A stretch of 64,000 nt of DNA, taken from NCBI GenBank assembly GCA_916610825.1, contig OU744452.1, positions 17,075,103 to 17,139,102 of the forward strand. The letters run 5' to 3'. Below are positions 44,504 through 56,500 of this stretch, piece after piece; the stretch's first letter is position 1; every line of letters starts with the position of its first letter. The notes beneath the pieces were generated by a model. The model saw only the letters and a list, made by a program, of their open reading frames with translations, was not told where the DNA came from and searched no databases. A program made the position numbers and the translations under genes. This stretch comes from Haliclystus octoradiatus. Lineage: Eukaryota > Cnidaria > Staurozoa > Stauromedusae > Haliclystidae.

Positions 44504-45962
44504 TCATGTTAGTAGTGCTGCAGTAGTACCTTGGTATGTAGGATAATATGCTGCATTTTTTAAATTGTCCACTGTTTCGATTCGTGATACTTTTACTTCA
44601 TCATCTAAGAAATTAGTTTTTATTTTGTGATCAGGATAGAATGCTTCATCAGTGGTTTTTGAAGGATCAAAATGAATGGCTTCATCTTTATTTTCACATT
44701 CAGACGTAGATGATAAATGACGTTTCTTCCATTTCATTCGACGATTTTGAAACCAAATTTTTATTTGACGTTCTGTTAATCCTAATTCAGCAGCCAATTG
44801 CATTCGTCTTTCTCTAGTGAGGAAATGATTGTAGTGAAATTCTTTTTCTAATTCAACTAACTGTTTACGAGTGTATGCAGTCCGTTTTCGTCGTTTGTCG
44901 GCAGACTTCCCTATAAATCAAAATCGAAATGAAAATAAAACATTATATATAAAACAATAACTTAAAAAGACATTAATTGAATCGTTAATGACTAACGACA
45001 ATTGTAATTTATATTTGAAGTAGAATAAAAGACACCCTGCCATGTTAATTATAAATACCTTTACAAGAAACAATCTAAACAAAACAGCTGTGAGATCACA
45101 TCATAGCAGTAACAAATTACATAAACAGTTTCGCCACTTTCTATCTATCAGGGGGAACAATTCGATCAGCTTTCGTTAATTACCGCCCGCATTTCATTCA
45201 AAGTTTTCGTAGTTACCTTCCAAATAGCTCCCGTGGACTTCTAATTATTGAGCATATTTAACAGTAACAATTTTTTACCAGCATTTTAAATTTAAGTTAA
45301 CATATATTCAAACGTTGGGAATATTCTAATGTGGCGTCGACTTCGTCTCGAAACTAAGCCCGCATAAAAGTATATGCATACAGTCTGACCTAGCTGCCAT
45401 AAATTGCATTGAGGTGTATAAAACACTTACCATGTCCTTGGCTAGCCCACCACATATCTGCAGCAGCACCTTTAACAAGTGAATATTGTTGATAAAATGA
45501 ACAAGGATATGCAGTAGGATAATCAGCATTTAAATGTCCATGTTGATGGATTGTTTCAGAATTATTATATGAACCAATAGTAGGTGATATACCACTCATA
45601 ATATGTTGAGATGATGTATAATGATTATTATGTCCAGGAGTATTACTTGCACCACTACCATACATAGAATGATTTAAATGAGGTGGTACTAATTGAGATG
45701 GTGATGACGATGCATAAGTTGGATAACCACTTGTAGTAGAATAAAGTGATGCTGCTGTGCTATTACCGCCACCACAATAGATTTGTGAATTAATTGACGG
45801 TGGTGGTGGTGGAATTTGACGATAATGATTATTATTATTATTCCAACAATCAAGTGTACTAGATGGTGATGTTGATGATCCATTTAAATCATGATGTCCT
45901 TGTGGTATATCTCCAGCTGATGTTAACATTGCTACTGGTGAAAACATTTTTGGTGTCATCAT
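44504..45962 (-). CDS. ANTP-class (Hox/ParaHox-type) homeobox transcription factor
   Basis: Nuclear DNA-binding regulator of the Hox/ParaHox group. Two exons, 45962-45431 and 44910-44504, GT-AG, 312 residues. The start is one of two tandem ATGs at 45962/45959. Residues 1-178 are low-complexity, rich in Ser, Pro, Asn and His, and end in MWWASQG, a possible degenerate hexapeptide just before the splice site. The homeodomain covers about residues 183-242: [20 protein letters not shown], then [10 protein letters not shown], then [19 protein letters not shown]. It has L16, F20, W48, F49 and N51. MKWKK after the third helix is usual in Hox4-8 and Xlox/Pdx; Xlox normally has His44, here Gln. [12 protein letters not shown] resembles Xlox and Hox3. 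Orthology is unresolved. The C-terminal tail of about 70 residues is acidic. A poly(A) signal, AATAAA, lies at 44477-44472. Confidence 0.9.
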
Positions 45963-48945
45963 AATGAAATACAATAGAATGATATAATGATAATTATCTT
46001 GAATTCTCTCTCTCTCTCTCTCTGTTGAATCTCAACTGTGCTGTTCAACGTACAACGTCTATTTGAATGGTGGCAGAAGAATTCAATTTGTAAACGTTAC
46101 GAATAGAGATTATTTATTGTTATCATCAATACAATACACACAATAGGCATATTATTAGAGCGTGCGTGCGCATTTGAAATATTATTTTATTTGAGAATAC
46201 AATAAAAATGGAGACACTCTTGTGCCGCATTGTTTACGCGGTTCAATAAAGAAGGATGTGGGCAGGCAAAAAAATCACAAGGCAACAATCTCATTGGCCA
46301 TCCCTCTTTTTTTGACTCATTTTTAATATCAATACCTAAAATCTCTATGCATCGCCTTACGAAATATGAAAATCTATTCATGTGAACAATAGCATAACGC
46401 GAGGCGAATAAGGTCAATTTTGTTAACTAGAGTTGCTAAGTTACAATTTCTTTATCTGAGTTGTTAAACTAAGATGTAAACTTATTTGCATCAACTCAAG
46501 TAAGAGGTACAATATCATCAAGAAACAATTAATCAGGATATCGAACAGATATATTTAAAGTTACATCAGAAACCTTGCATTAGATACCTAAAGGTGCTAA
46601 GCGGCATACCACACGCCTATCGGTACCCTATTCCCCCAACATTTTGTATGCGAAAGTGTTTACAATGAGGACACTTCAGTCCCGATCCGTGTTTTCGGCA
46701 TCGCAGGACAGGGCAATGCCGGTTGAACACTCCTAAACAATGAAACTGTGTATATTTTAACTTTGAAAGACATGCCGTGGTTTCGTTTTATCTGTTCGCA
46801 GCATTATTTCATACCATGTGGAAATGGGAATCGGTTTGAAATTACTAAAATTAAACATACGAATTAGGATTAATATACCTCGACTCCAACACTTACTGCA
46901 TACCACCCCCGTTAAATAAATGAAGTTAGCATTGAATTAAATTAATCTCAAGACCTTTGTTACATTGATGATTTACAACTCATAAAAAATGAATTTGATT
47001 CAGGGTTTGGGATAAGATACCGTATTAAATTGTATCAAAAATGGAAGAAATTGAATGACATGTTTATATAGCATTAAAAAATATCATTTTATCAAATACA
47101 TCAAAATTGAAACCGTTAAATATGAAAGGAATTTTAGTTTATAATAGAGTCAATCAAGTCACAAGTCAGATTTGAGTTTTCAAACTAATATGGAAATGTC
47201 CGGGAAGTTAACTCCAGATTCCGACTTGCGAAAACTAATGTCTGCCCTTCTTATTGAATCCGACTGGAGTATCCCGGAGTATAGATTGTCTCAGCAAAGA
47301 ATTTATAAACTTTCAAAAACAAATCAAATAATAAAGATCTTTCAAACTAATTTTTAGTATATTCTAATTAATTCTTAGTTTAAATTCAATCATAATATAC
47401 ATTATCACATGTAATTAAAGGGTGGTACTTAAATGGGAGCCCTACGTTTTCCCTATAATCGCCCGTCAAGTTTTAAATTATTGACGAATAAAACAACAAC
47501 GACAAGAAAAACATAATATCTATAAATTTCGCCCATTTACTTGGACATATACACAGCATATTGCTATCTCATACGAGTAATAGTATTTAGGTGTTATATA
47601 ATAGTCTTTTATAAAAGTACAACTATTCTAAAACACAATATTTAATAGCACATAATTGTTCATATTATTAAAATCAATTATTTAAGTTAATAGAAGCAAC
47701 GGGTTACTGAACGTATACATCGGATATTAGCAAGATCAAAAGATTAACTATTAACTTTGTATTTAAGAACAAAAGGTGTTCCCTGAGATGTTCTCTGTGG
47801 GAATCCATTTAAGTGATTTGTTTGAAAATCATTTATATTTTAATTAAGTCATTACTTGCATACAAATGGATAGTTAATGAATTTAATATGAAGCATACAT
47901 ATAAATTTGAGAAATTAAATGTAAAAACGACAGTAAATTAACTTTTTGTGTGTGGCTATGAGCGATATCGCGCGAAACTCTGAGTAATGGAGGGAAAGTC
48001 TAGTCTATGACTTTATTTCTATACTGCTCTGCATAACCGCTTCGAGGTATTGATATTTTGCCATCAATATAGTTGCGTATAAAGATATGCGTTAGATAAT
48101 TTTGATTTATAATAATAATGAATATAGATAGGTAGATATTGCGTTTATATACGTGCATTAATTAATATAGTGGTAATGGCAATGTTTTAATCATTTTGTA
48201 AACCGCATAATCAACGTGAGAAAATCAAGGTTATGGAAAAGGTTTTTGCCTCATCTTTTCCCCAACTCAACAAAAACACTGAATATACTTGTTCATTATT
48301 ACTCATAAGCTACAAATGCAATAACTCATCGTTGAATTTAAGAATTGGAATAATTTATTTTGATATTTTAAAAGTGATACATTATCTCCACATTTTTGAA
48401 AAATATATCCTTGACTACAATCATGAAAATGCCTCGAATTGAGCTTATCTTCAGCACAACAGCCACGCGCTCATTTAGAATAATGACTTTGGTATCAATA
48501 CAGTAATAACGAAAAGCCGAAATAATTGTTAGTTATAAAATTGGGATTATATACATCATTAAAGAGTGTAATTTTAATGCTACAGTTGCCTTTTGTCACG
48601 CGTTTTTACTCTATTTGTTTACGTGGAGAAGCATGTGTTGTACAAATTTTTCCATACATTGCCGTGTATACCAACACGTACGAGTCACAATTAATCTATT
48701 GACCTGAACTCAGTAATGCCTAGGGTCTATAGGGCAAATTAAATTTACTTAGCAACATATATTATTAGTATGCATGCAATATATTTTAACTTTAATTGGT
48801 GCTATTTTTAATCGCCTATCGTATCAATGGACGTGAGTTGAGTTTTTTTTAACGAAATAAAACAAAATTTCGCACAAATACACACCAAATATTTAATTGA
48901 GTAATTAAAGAATACATCCTTAATCATTATTTAATTGACAAATAA
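45963..48945. other. Upstream region of the homeobox gene, no gene seen
   Basis: A (TC)n run near 46005-46022 lies 45-60 bp upstream of the start codon. Otherwise there is no gene and only one decayed hammerhead repeat (47958-48075). It probably contains the homeobox promoter and regulatory DNA. Confidence 0.45.
47958..48075 (+). repeat. Decayed hammerhead-bearing repeat
   Basis: CTATGAGCGATATCGCGCGA, AACTCTGAGTAATGGAG and TCTAGTCTATGACTTTATTT: the GAAAC-ACT/AGT half is kept, the CTGANGA half is mutated. Body block CTGCTCTGCATAACCGC follows. Confidence 0.5.
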
Positions 48946-48949
48946 AGCT

Positions 48950-49045
48950 ATGTCTGATTTGTAGCGTTCTTTGTGTAGCAATAATATTAGGCGAATGAGG
49001 AACAGGTCATTCCTATAATGTGACCGTCTAATCTATTATTACTAC
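48950..49045 (+). mobile_element. LINE 3' UTR copy
   Basis: GCGTTCTTTGTGTAGCAATA, GGCGAATGAGGAACAGGTCA and CCTATAATGTGACCGTCTAA match the family at 35.4 and 36.0 kb; the tail is TATTATTACTA. Confidence 0.5.
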
Positions 49046-49171
49046 CCCTATATGAGTTCACCTTTTATAAGGGACCACAGTTAAATATATAAGACAAGCT
49101 AGTATGAACCTTGTGCAAATCTATAGTTGTGTTTGTACAACAAAGTTATTCAAATCTTGAAAAGCTAATGG

Positions 49172-49310
49172 TATAATGGTATAGCTCAGTGGCAGAGTGT
49201 GCACAATTTTGTGTGGAAGACCAGGGTTCGATCTCTCGTTGGTGCACACATATTTGAATTTGTCTGTAAATGTTCCTCAATAAACAAGTACTTTTGCTTA
49301 TGGGGTGACA
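49172..49310 (+). mobile_element. tRNA-derived SINE, family 3
   Basis: TATAGCTCAGTGGCAGAGTG, GGGTTCGATCTCTCG, then TGTTCCTCAATAAACAAG, the same tail block as at 56.7 kb. Confidence 0.6.
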
Positions 49311-49317
49311 ATTAGTT

Positions 49318-49445
49318 ATGATATGATATGATATGATATATTTTGTCACTTTGAATTGCAAATAAAGGACACTTTACGCTATAGAAAGTGTCACTTACAT
49401 ACAGCCTTGATATTAATTAAGAACTAGATTAAATAAAGGTTATTA
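49318..49445 (-). mobile_element. LINE-like 3' end with (ATGAT)n tail and a hairpin
   Basis: (ATGAT)n, then CAAATAAAGGACACTTTACG, AAAGTGTC and TACAGCCTTGAT; recurs at 51325-51442. GACACTTT/AAAGTGTC forms an 8-bp stem. A stem-loop beside a pentanucleotide run suggests a LINE 3' terminus read on the minus strand, but no coding part is present. Confidence 0.45.
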
Positions 49446-49904
49446 ATTAAAACATGATGATACTATGATTATAATGCTATGACTTGTTATTTTTTCTATA
49501 TAAATACTTTACAGAATGTTGAATAATCAAAATGTAGGTAACATGTAGCTAAACTGAAAAAAGAATATTATTTCTACTGTATTATTATAATGTCTAACTT
49601 TAGTCTGTTTGTGCCTAAAAGGATTTTGATGTTCGCAATACTGTCGTGATACTGTAATTAAAAGTTAGAATTAGGTTCAATTGCAAGTGTAACGTTAGAC
49701 TTACTACTATTACTACACGTATAATGTATAAGATACGTCATTAAAGAACAGTAGTATCATTAATTAATTAATTAATAATTATTATAACAGAATTTAAATT
49801 TAGACGGTTGTATATTTTAGTTGATTATATTCTGATTGAAATAACACATGCGATTGATCAGTAGATTCCGACAATTATTACCGACCAATGCAACAGCTAT
49901 ACTG

Positions 49905-50470
49905 TACCGCCATCAGGGGCTCTGTGCCGCACCTGGATTCTGTACCTGGCGGTCTGTGGTTCAAACATCCCCGAGAAGGTCAATTCAGCTTTGATTTCAT
50001 CTGAACATCATCAAATGAGTACATTTTTGTGAAGGCGGGTGGAATGGCCCAGAGTGAATGCATTATGAAGAGCTAAGACGAACCGCTGTGTCTTAACGAT
50101 TAAGATTTATCTTTCATGAAATCTGTTGAAATTGATCTGCAGTGTTCAGTAAAATAAATGCATGGATAGGCACTGAGCTGCACCCACGGTCTGTAACTTC
50201 ATCAACGTGATGGGATGACCCAAAGAGAATCGCATTATGAAGAGCTGAGACGTTGATGAAATCTGTTGAAGTTGATCTGCAGTGTTCATTAAAATAAATG
50301 CATGGATATGCACTGAGCTGCACCCACGGTCTGTAACTTCATCAACGTGATGGGATGGCTCAAAGGGAATCGCATTATGAAGAGCTGAGACGTTCATGAA
50401 ATTTGTTGAAATTGATCTGCAGTGTTCAGTAAAACAAATGCATGGATAGGCACAGAGCTGTACTCACAAA
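49905..50470 (+). repeat. SINE-2 relative with its 3' part tandemly repeated (140-bp period)
   Basis: 49912-50150 matches SINE family 2 (GTGGTTCAAACATCCCC, CATCAAATGAGTAC, GCGGGTGGAATGGCCCAGAG). The block TGAAATCTGTTGAA, TGATCTGCAGTGTTCA, TGCATGGATAGGCAC, CATCAACGTGATGGGATG then repeats with starts at about 50159, 50299 and 50439. Confidence 0.7.
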
Positions 50471-51324
50471 ATATTATAAATTATATTTTCATAATTATAA
50501 TGATAATACCAATCAAAGTATCTATAATTTCTGTCTCATGACTTTCAGAAAAAAGTTTTTCATAACAAGAAGTAATTAATAGAAAAGGAAACGAAGTTTC
50601 TGATACGAGGTTGCTTTGATAAGAGACCATGAGGTCATTGGAATAAATAAATAAAAAGGAGACGTGTTTGAGTTTTTATCAACAATCCATGATTTTGTAA
50701 AAAGATAACTATTAAAACGCATGATTTATTTGTATTGTCTTATTATTATTTTACAAAATAGAAAAAAGATTACAACTCCTAGGTTTGATCTCTATGGTTT
50801 AATCTCGTTTCCTCTGATAGAAATGGGAGGAGTACAGATTTTGAAAATATGTAAAATTTGAGTTAAGAAATTAATAATAAAAATTAAAGTTTTTGAAAAA
50901 AACTTTATTGAAGTGGCTGCTTTTATTGGTTGTTCTTCATTAGGCTGTTTTATCTGCCAATTATTTTATGATAGTTAACGTAAATTTCCTTTCTATTTAT
51001 TACTGCCTGGGGAGTCGATGTGTTAATTATTAGGTTGCCCTCAGCAATGTAACAAATAACTAATTAATATACCATGTACTCAAGCTAACCTATTTCAAGA
51101 AACTATAAACTTCTAAAGGATACATTAAATGCCATGGAGTGGTGTTGCATGGTTTTACTCTTGACCAAGAAGCATTGCTAGCAATTCGAGATGCATTTTT
51201 CCCTTTATACATTATTTAGAATTTGAATTATAAATAAATTGATATAGAATAAGAATCAAATATTGAGCCATACTAGTGATCATCAAGTTATAAAATTCGA
51301 CAAAAATACCGACAATATATTTGT

Positions 51325-51442
51325 ATGATATGATATGATATATTTTGCTATTTTGACCGGCAAATAAAGGACACTTTACGCTATAGAAAGTGTCGCTTAA
51401 ATACAGCCTTAATAAATAACTAGGTTAAATAAAGGTTACTAA
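51325..51442 (-). mobile_element. Second copy of the (ATGAT)n-tailed repeat
   Basis: Same blocks as 49318-49445 with a few substitutions, including GACACTTT/AAAGTGTC and GGTTAAATAAAGGTTA. Confidence 0.45.
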
Positions 51443-52086
51443 TCAAAACATGAACATGACCCTATTGCTATATGCATAAATACATATGACATACAGTATC
51501 ATGTTAACAACTGTTAATGGAAAGATATGTATCTATATATTGGGTATATGAAATACTATACGACTGATTATTTTATCTATATACCGGTCTATATATAAAC
51601 ACTTTACAAAATGCTGACAAATTAAATGATCGTAGTTTCTCCTTGAATTGAGCAATAGTTTTTGATGTTACAATATCATCCGTCCCTCGTATTAATGTGT
51701 ATCCGACATATATCCAACTATAGAGGCCTGTTTATAGGGGTATTTTGAAATACGAAATATTGGTCCGAAAGTCGAATGAAATATGAAAAATTTGAAGATT
51801 TTCATGATGAAATAGGAAATATCGTCAATTTTGACAGCTTGTTCCTAAATTTAAATTGTTCTCAGAATTTTCAAATATGAAAATGAATCACATCAAATTT
51901 TAAATGCCACTAAATATTTCATAGACCATAGAGTAGTATACCAAAACTAGTATAGAATAATTAAGCAAACTATTATTACTATAATATTTATATTTAAATT
52001 CTTCAAATCAGTATATCATCATCATCATTATCACCATCATCATCATCATCATTATATAAATAAAACATAATTATGTAATTATCACA

Positions 52087-52163
52087 CATCCTGTAAAATT
52101 GGGTATATTGATATTAAAGTGACAACAACAACAACAACATCATCATCATCATCATCATAATTT
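52087..52163 (+). mobile_element. LINE 3'-end fragment with (CAA)n(CAT)n tail
   Basis: ACACATCCTGTA, GGGTATATTGATATT, (CAA)n and (CAT)n match the plus-sense reverse of the 3' end of the LINE at 7080-10680. A further (CATCAT)n run lies at 52016-52052. Confidence 0.45.
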
Positions 52164-52649
52164 ATTTAGGACTTGAATAAAATGAAAAGATTTTTTCACA
52201 AGAATCATGATTCTGCAGTTTCATTGTCCTAGTAAAGTTATAGGTTATCATACTCTTTCACGGTCACTGGCCATGTATGAAGATAATTGATAAGAGTATC
52301 AGCTCATTTAAAAAAGTAATTTGTTTCAAGTTTGGGAAAAAAATCAAATGCTCCGCCTATTTAATACAAATACTTCTACCAAATTACCTATTTTAAACAA
52401 ACAAAATTATATTTGTGGTCTACTTGTTTACAACTTAACGGTTAGCAAATTAATTTGATTTCATTGTGACGAAATGAGGCATAAGCAATTAAAAAATTAA
52501 ATACAATCTACTAATAGATATATTTCAAATGAAAGTTGGTTTTGATTTTTGAAAGCATGTTGAAATGAATGAATTTCATAATTTGAAGCCCGATCGTGAA
52601 CACAATAGGTGTGAACTGTAGAGCAAATATTTTCCTTCTGTTGAATTCT

Positions 52650-52705
52650 ATTGACGGCACATTCCTATAATGTGACTGTCTATACTACTACTATTACTGC
52701 TTCTG
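52650..52705 (+). mobile_element. LINE 3' UTR fragment
   Basis: GACGGCACATTCCTATAATG, TGACTGTCTATACTACTACT: only the last 55 bp of the (CTA)n-tailed family. Confidence 0.45.
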
Positions 52706-53500
52706 TTGAGTTTTTTTTTAATTTTTAGAATAGAATTTAGAAATGCAGAACTTCATTTTTCCTGAATAAAAAACGGGGGGTACTCAGATCAATTTTAATT
52801 TTTGGTTATGGGTGCTTCGAAGTCACAACCATTATTTACATCAACAATCGTAGATGTTATAAAAACAATAACTTTTCAGAGGGAGCAAAACACAAAAAAA
52901 GTCCTGTGACAAAAAGTTATTGTAAAACTCCTCAGGTTTCTGAATAAATTATGATGATGATGATGAATATGGGTTCAAATAAGTAGCACGTCCATGCATA
53001 TGTCATATGGGATGGGAGTTACCCCCTGGGCCCAAGGGTAACTTCACATGGTTTGTATACGGGGACGTGTAAATTATTGAAGGTACCTTTTTATTGTATC
53101 TGAAAATTTGTTGGGTATTTAAATCAAAATTTCCAAAGGTATCTGAGGTTTTGAGTTTTTAAAATGAGCAAACAATCATGTTTTAAACGCCCAAACCTGT
53201 ACATATCCGCTGAGAAAATTATCTGGGGTATGAATTTTGGCCTGAATAAAATATTTGAACATCAATTTGAGGATAAAAATTATTTTTGGGGGTACTGCTG
53301 AATTGAAATTGGTGGCCAGCTCACATACGAGATCTACTTAAAAAAAAAAAGAAATTGATTCAATATTGATATGGCCGCTGTACAAAGGCAAGTGTTGTAT
53401 GAGTGACCGCTTTGCCAGGTTTTAATGTATAGAACAAATTGATATCAGGAACTAATAATATAGACTAATTGTTAAATACAAATATGAGAATAACTCACAC

Positions 53501-56500
53501 AAATATCGATGTTTCTTCACATAATTTTGGTATCAGCTTCCAAGTATAATTTCTTTTTAAGCTTTTAACGATTTCATGAATTTTATAATACCATTGGAAG
53601 AGCTCAAGTCTTTGCGAGTAACTCAATTGAAGTGAAAAATCACGAATGGAGTAGAAAATCTTCATTTTATATATGTTGAGCATGGACACCTGAAATCTAA
53701 AACATACAAAAACAATTAGTGAACTAGCATTATTTACCATTTGTTGGATATCAACGTTATTTCATAATTATTTCATAATTTCTTAGTGTATAAGTAGGTA
53801 AGTAAGTAGGAGGATTAGCTCAGATGGCAGAGCAACCGAACTGCAGCTCAGATCATATCTGATCGACTGTGGTTCAAATCCCCCTCAGGTCAACTCAGCC
53901 TTGACTTTATCTGAAACATCAAATGAGTACCATCTGAGGATGGCGGACGGAATGGTCCAGAGGAAATTGCATTGTGAGTAGCTGTGGCGCATCGTTGCGC
54001 ATCAGCGGGAAAAAAAAGCCACTCGTCTAGAAATAGAGGAGTGGTACTTGAGCCTTCGGTAGGGCAACACCGTATACATTTTATAAGTAGGTAAGTAAGT
54101 AATTGAGACGGTAACACCCTACTGAAGGTACCCGTACCACTCCTCTATTTCTAGAAGAGTGGCTCTTTTTGCTGAGAGCAATGATGTTAAATGCTCTTTA
54201 TTGATCTCAGCTGCGACACTGCAGATCAATTTCAAAATATTTCATGGCAGATAGGCCTTGGTTTGTCAATGCGCAACAACGCGCCGCAGCTACTCACAAT
54301 GCAATTCCCTCTGGACCATTCCACCCGCCATTCTTAGATGGCACTCATTTGATGTTTTAGATAAAGTAAAGGCCAAGTTGATCTTCGGGGGATTTGAACC
54401 ACAGTCGACCAGATATGACCAGGTATGAAGTTCGTTTGCTCTGCCATCTGTGCTAATCCTCCCTTAGCTAGTTAGTGTTAGTTTTTGAAATAAAATAATC
54501 TAGTTATTAGCCGTCACTAGTAATACCATCAAACCCAAAAGGACACATTTCAAATGGACTAATAATAGACTTAAACTAAAGATAATGACAATTTCTGATT
54601 GAATTTTACTATTTTTAGAGTTCAGAAAGGTAGAAAAAGACTGAAATCCGCCAAAATACTGTACGATTTCAAGTCTGTACAAACTGTACAGACTGTCCAC
54701 AATAACATCTAGGCCAGGTCACTTTGACAAGGAGTGACCAAGTTCAACACCTGAAAAAATTCTACGTCATATCAGAGTACTCACACGGGTGAGCTATTTG
54801 TATAACACAATATTTGTATATTAATAGACTAATATAGCGTATACTATATATAGATATATTGTAATAAGAAGATCACTTACGCCAATGTCCAAGTATCTTT
54901 TGCTTTATGGAATCAGCTTCCAAGAATAACTTCTTATGAAATTTGACTGTTTCATGATTTCCAACAAAATTCATTCATTTTTTTTTTTTTTTTTTTTTAT
55001 TTTTATTTTTTTTTTTATTTATTTTTTTTTTTTATTTTTTTTTTTTTTATTTATCATTTTTCCACGAACCGGGTAAGCTTACAGCTTTTTTTCACCGGGG
55101 TGGTTGGTTAATTTGTTAGTATTTTGAAGCTTGTGTGCGTTTAATAGCCGGATGCCCTTCCTGACGCCAACCTATAGTGCTTCGGACAGGGATTGAACCC
55201 GAGACCCTGCGGGCCGTGGTCCAACACCCTAGCCACTACACCAAGGCCGCACCACACTACACCATTTCCAGCATTGCTGATTGTTGACTGCCATAACTCT
55301 ACTTAATTGCGACATTGTTAGCATACAAACAATACAAAGTTTTATTTAATGTAATATGAGGTAATCATAACTGTAAATTTATTCAAAACGGCTTTGAATA
55401 AGTGCTAGTGAATGGTAAACACATGTATGAGATTTTGTCTTAATTCTATACGGCTTAATCTATTTATTTTTAATATTTACGTAAGTCTTAATTAAAAAAT
55501 AACATCCAATTTAATAATAAAAATAATACTTATCTTATACAATGTTAAAAGGTCTATAAACAGATCCAATCACCCTCTTAGTATCTAAGTTAGTTTTTCC
55601 CCTACGAAAAGAACGCAGTTCAGGAGTTCATGAACAGTTTATGAACGTTAAATAGCCCAACATTTTCATGAACTGTACATGAACTGTTCATGAACTGTCT
55701 GTAAAGATTCATGAACTGTTCATGAAAGCCTGAATTGTTTTTCGCATAGTTATATGTCAAATTCAAGCTACATATACATGTAGTTTTGGCAGTAAAGAAT
55801 ACCGCCCTGATAAAACATTTACCGGTAAGCGAAATCGAATTTCTCAAAATTTGTAACTGCTGTATTTATAGAAAAAATTAATAGTAAAATACAGTAAAAT
55901 TAAATTTTATCTTACCAAAATAGATATAAAATGTAATTATTACAAAACAGAACCAAAAATGTTTTTCTCTTAAATTTACAATCCTCTTTAACAAACGTCA
56001 GTTTTTCTTCAAAAGAAAATACAAACTATATAATACTATTCACAAAAGCGTTTTTGCTGTGAAAAAATAAAAAGCTAAGCTTCTGTTTCTCTACAGCAAA
56101 ATATGATTTTCGAATAAAATAATAATAATAATAAAATAAAAAATAGTTATTAGAACTACAAAGATAAATTTGTTGTTCCGAAGAGAGTAATAGCTTTAAT
56201 GAAAATGTTCTGCCTGCAGAAATTAACACTTCTAAAAGGCTCAATATAAACCAGAGAATCTCGATAGATCCGATTGTTATCAATTTGAATCCTCAACAAT
56301 AGTTATTTTTATTCTTCTCTTAGGCCATACATACTCTTTGGGCAAAACAATCTGAAGATAAAGGAAGATTTAATAATCTAACTAAAAGAGATTATATACA
56401 AATACAATAAAACCTGTATATAACAGCCAGCTATGAAGGTAGATAAACTGACCACTGTGGCCTTTATATACAGTGTTATTTCAATAGAAACAATTATTTT

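Larger units (their letters stand above)
50475..53490. other. Gene-free, repeat-poor interval
   Basis: Holds only the short LINE 3' ends at 51325, 52087 and 52650 and simple (CAT)n and (CAA)n runs. No exon-like open frame with splice signals was recognised. Confidence 0.45.

Noticed and set aside
46187-46417. 76-codon minus frame upstream of the homeobox gene
   Set aside because: No domain, no codon pattern like the neighbouring exons and no splice link to the homeobox gene.
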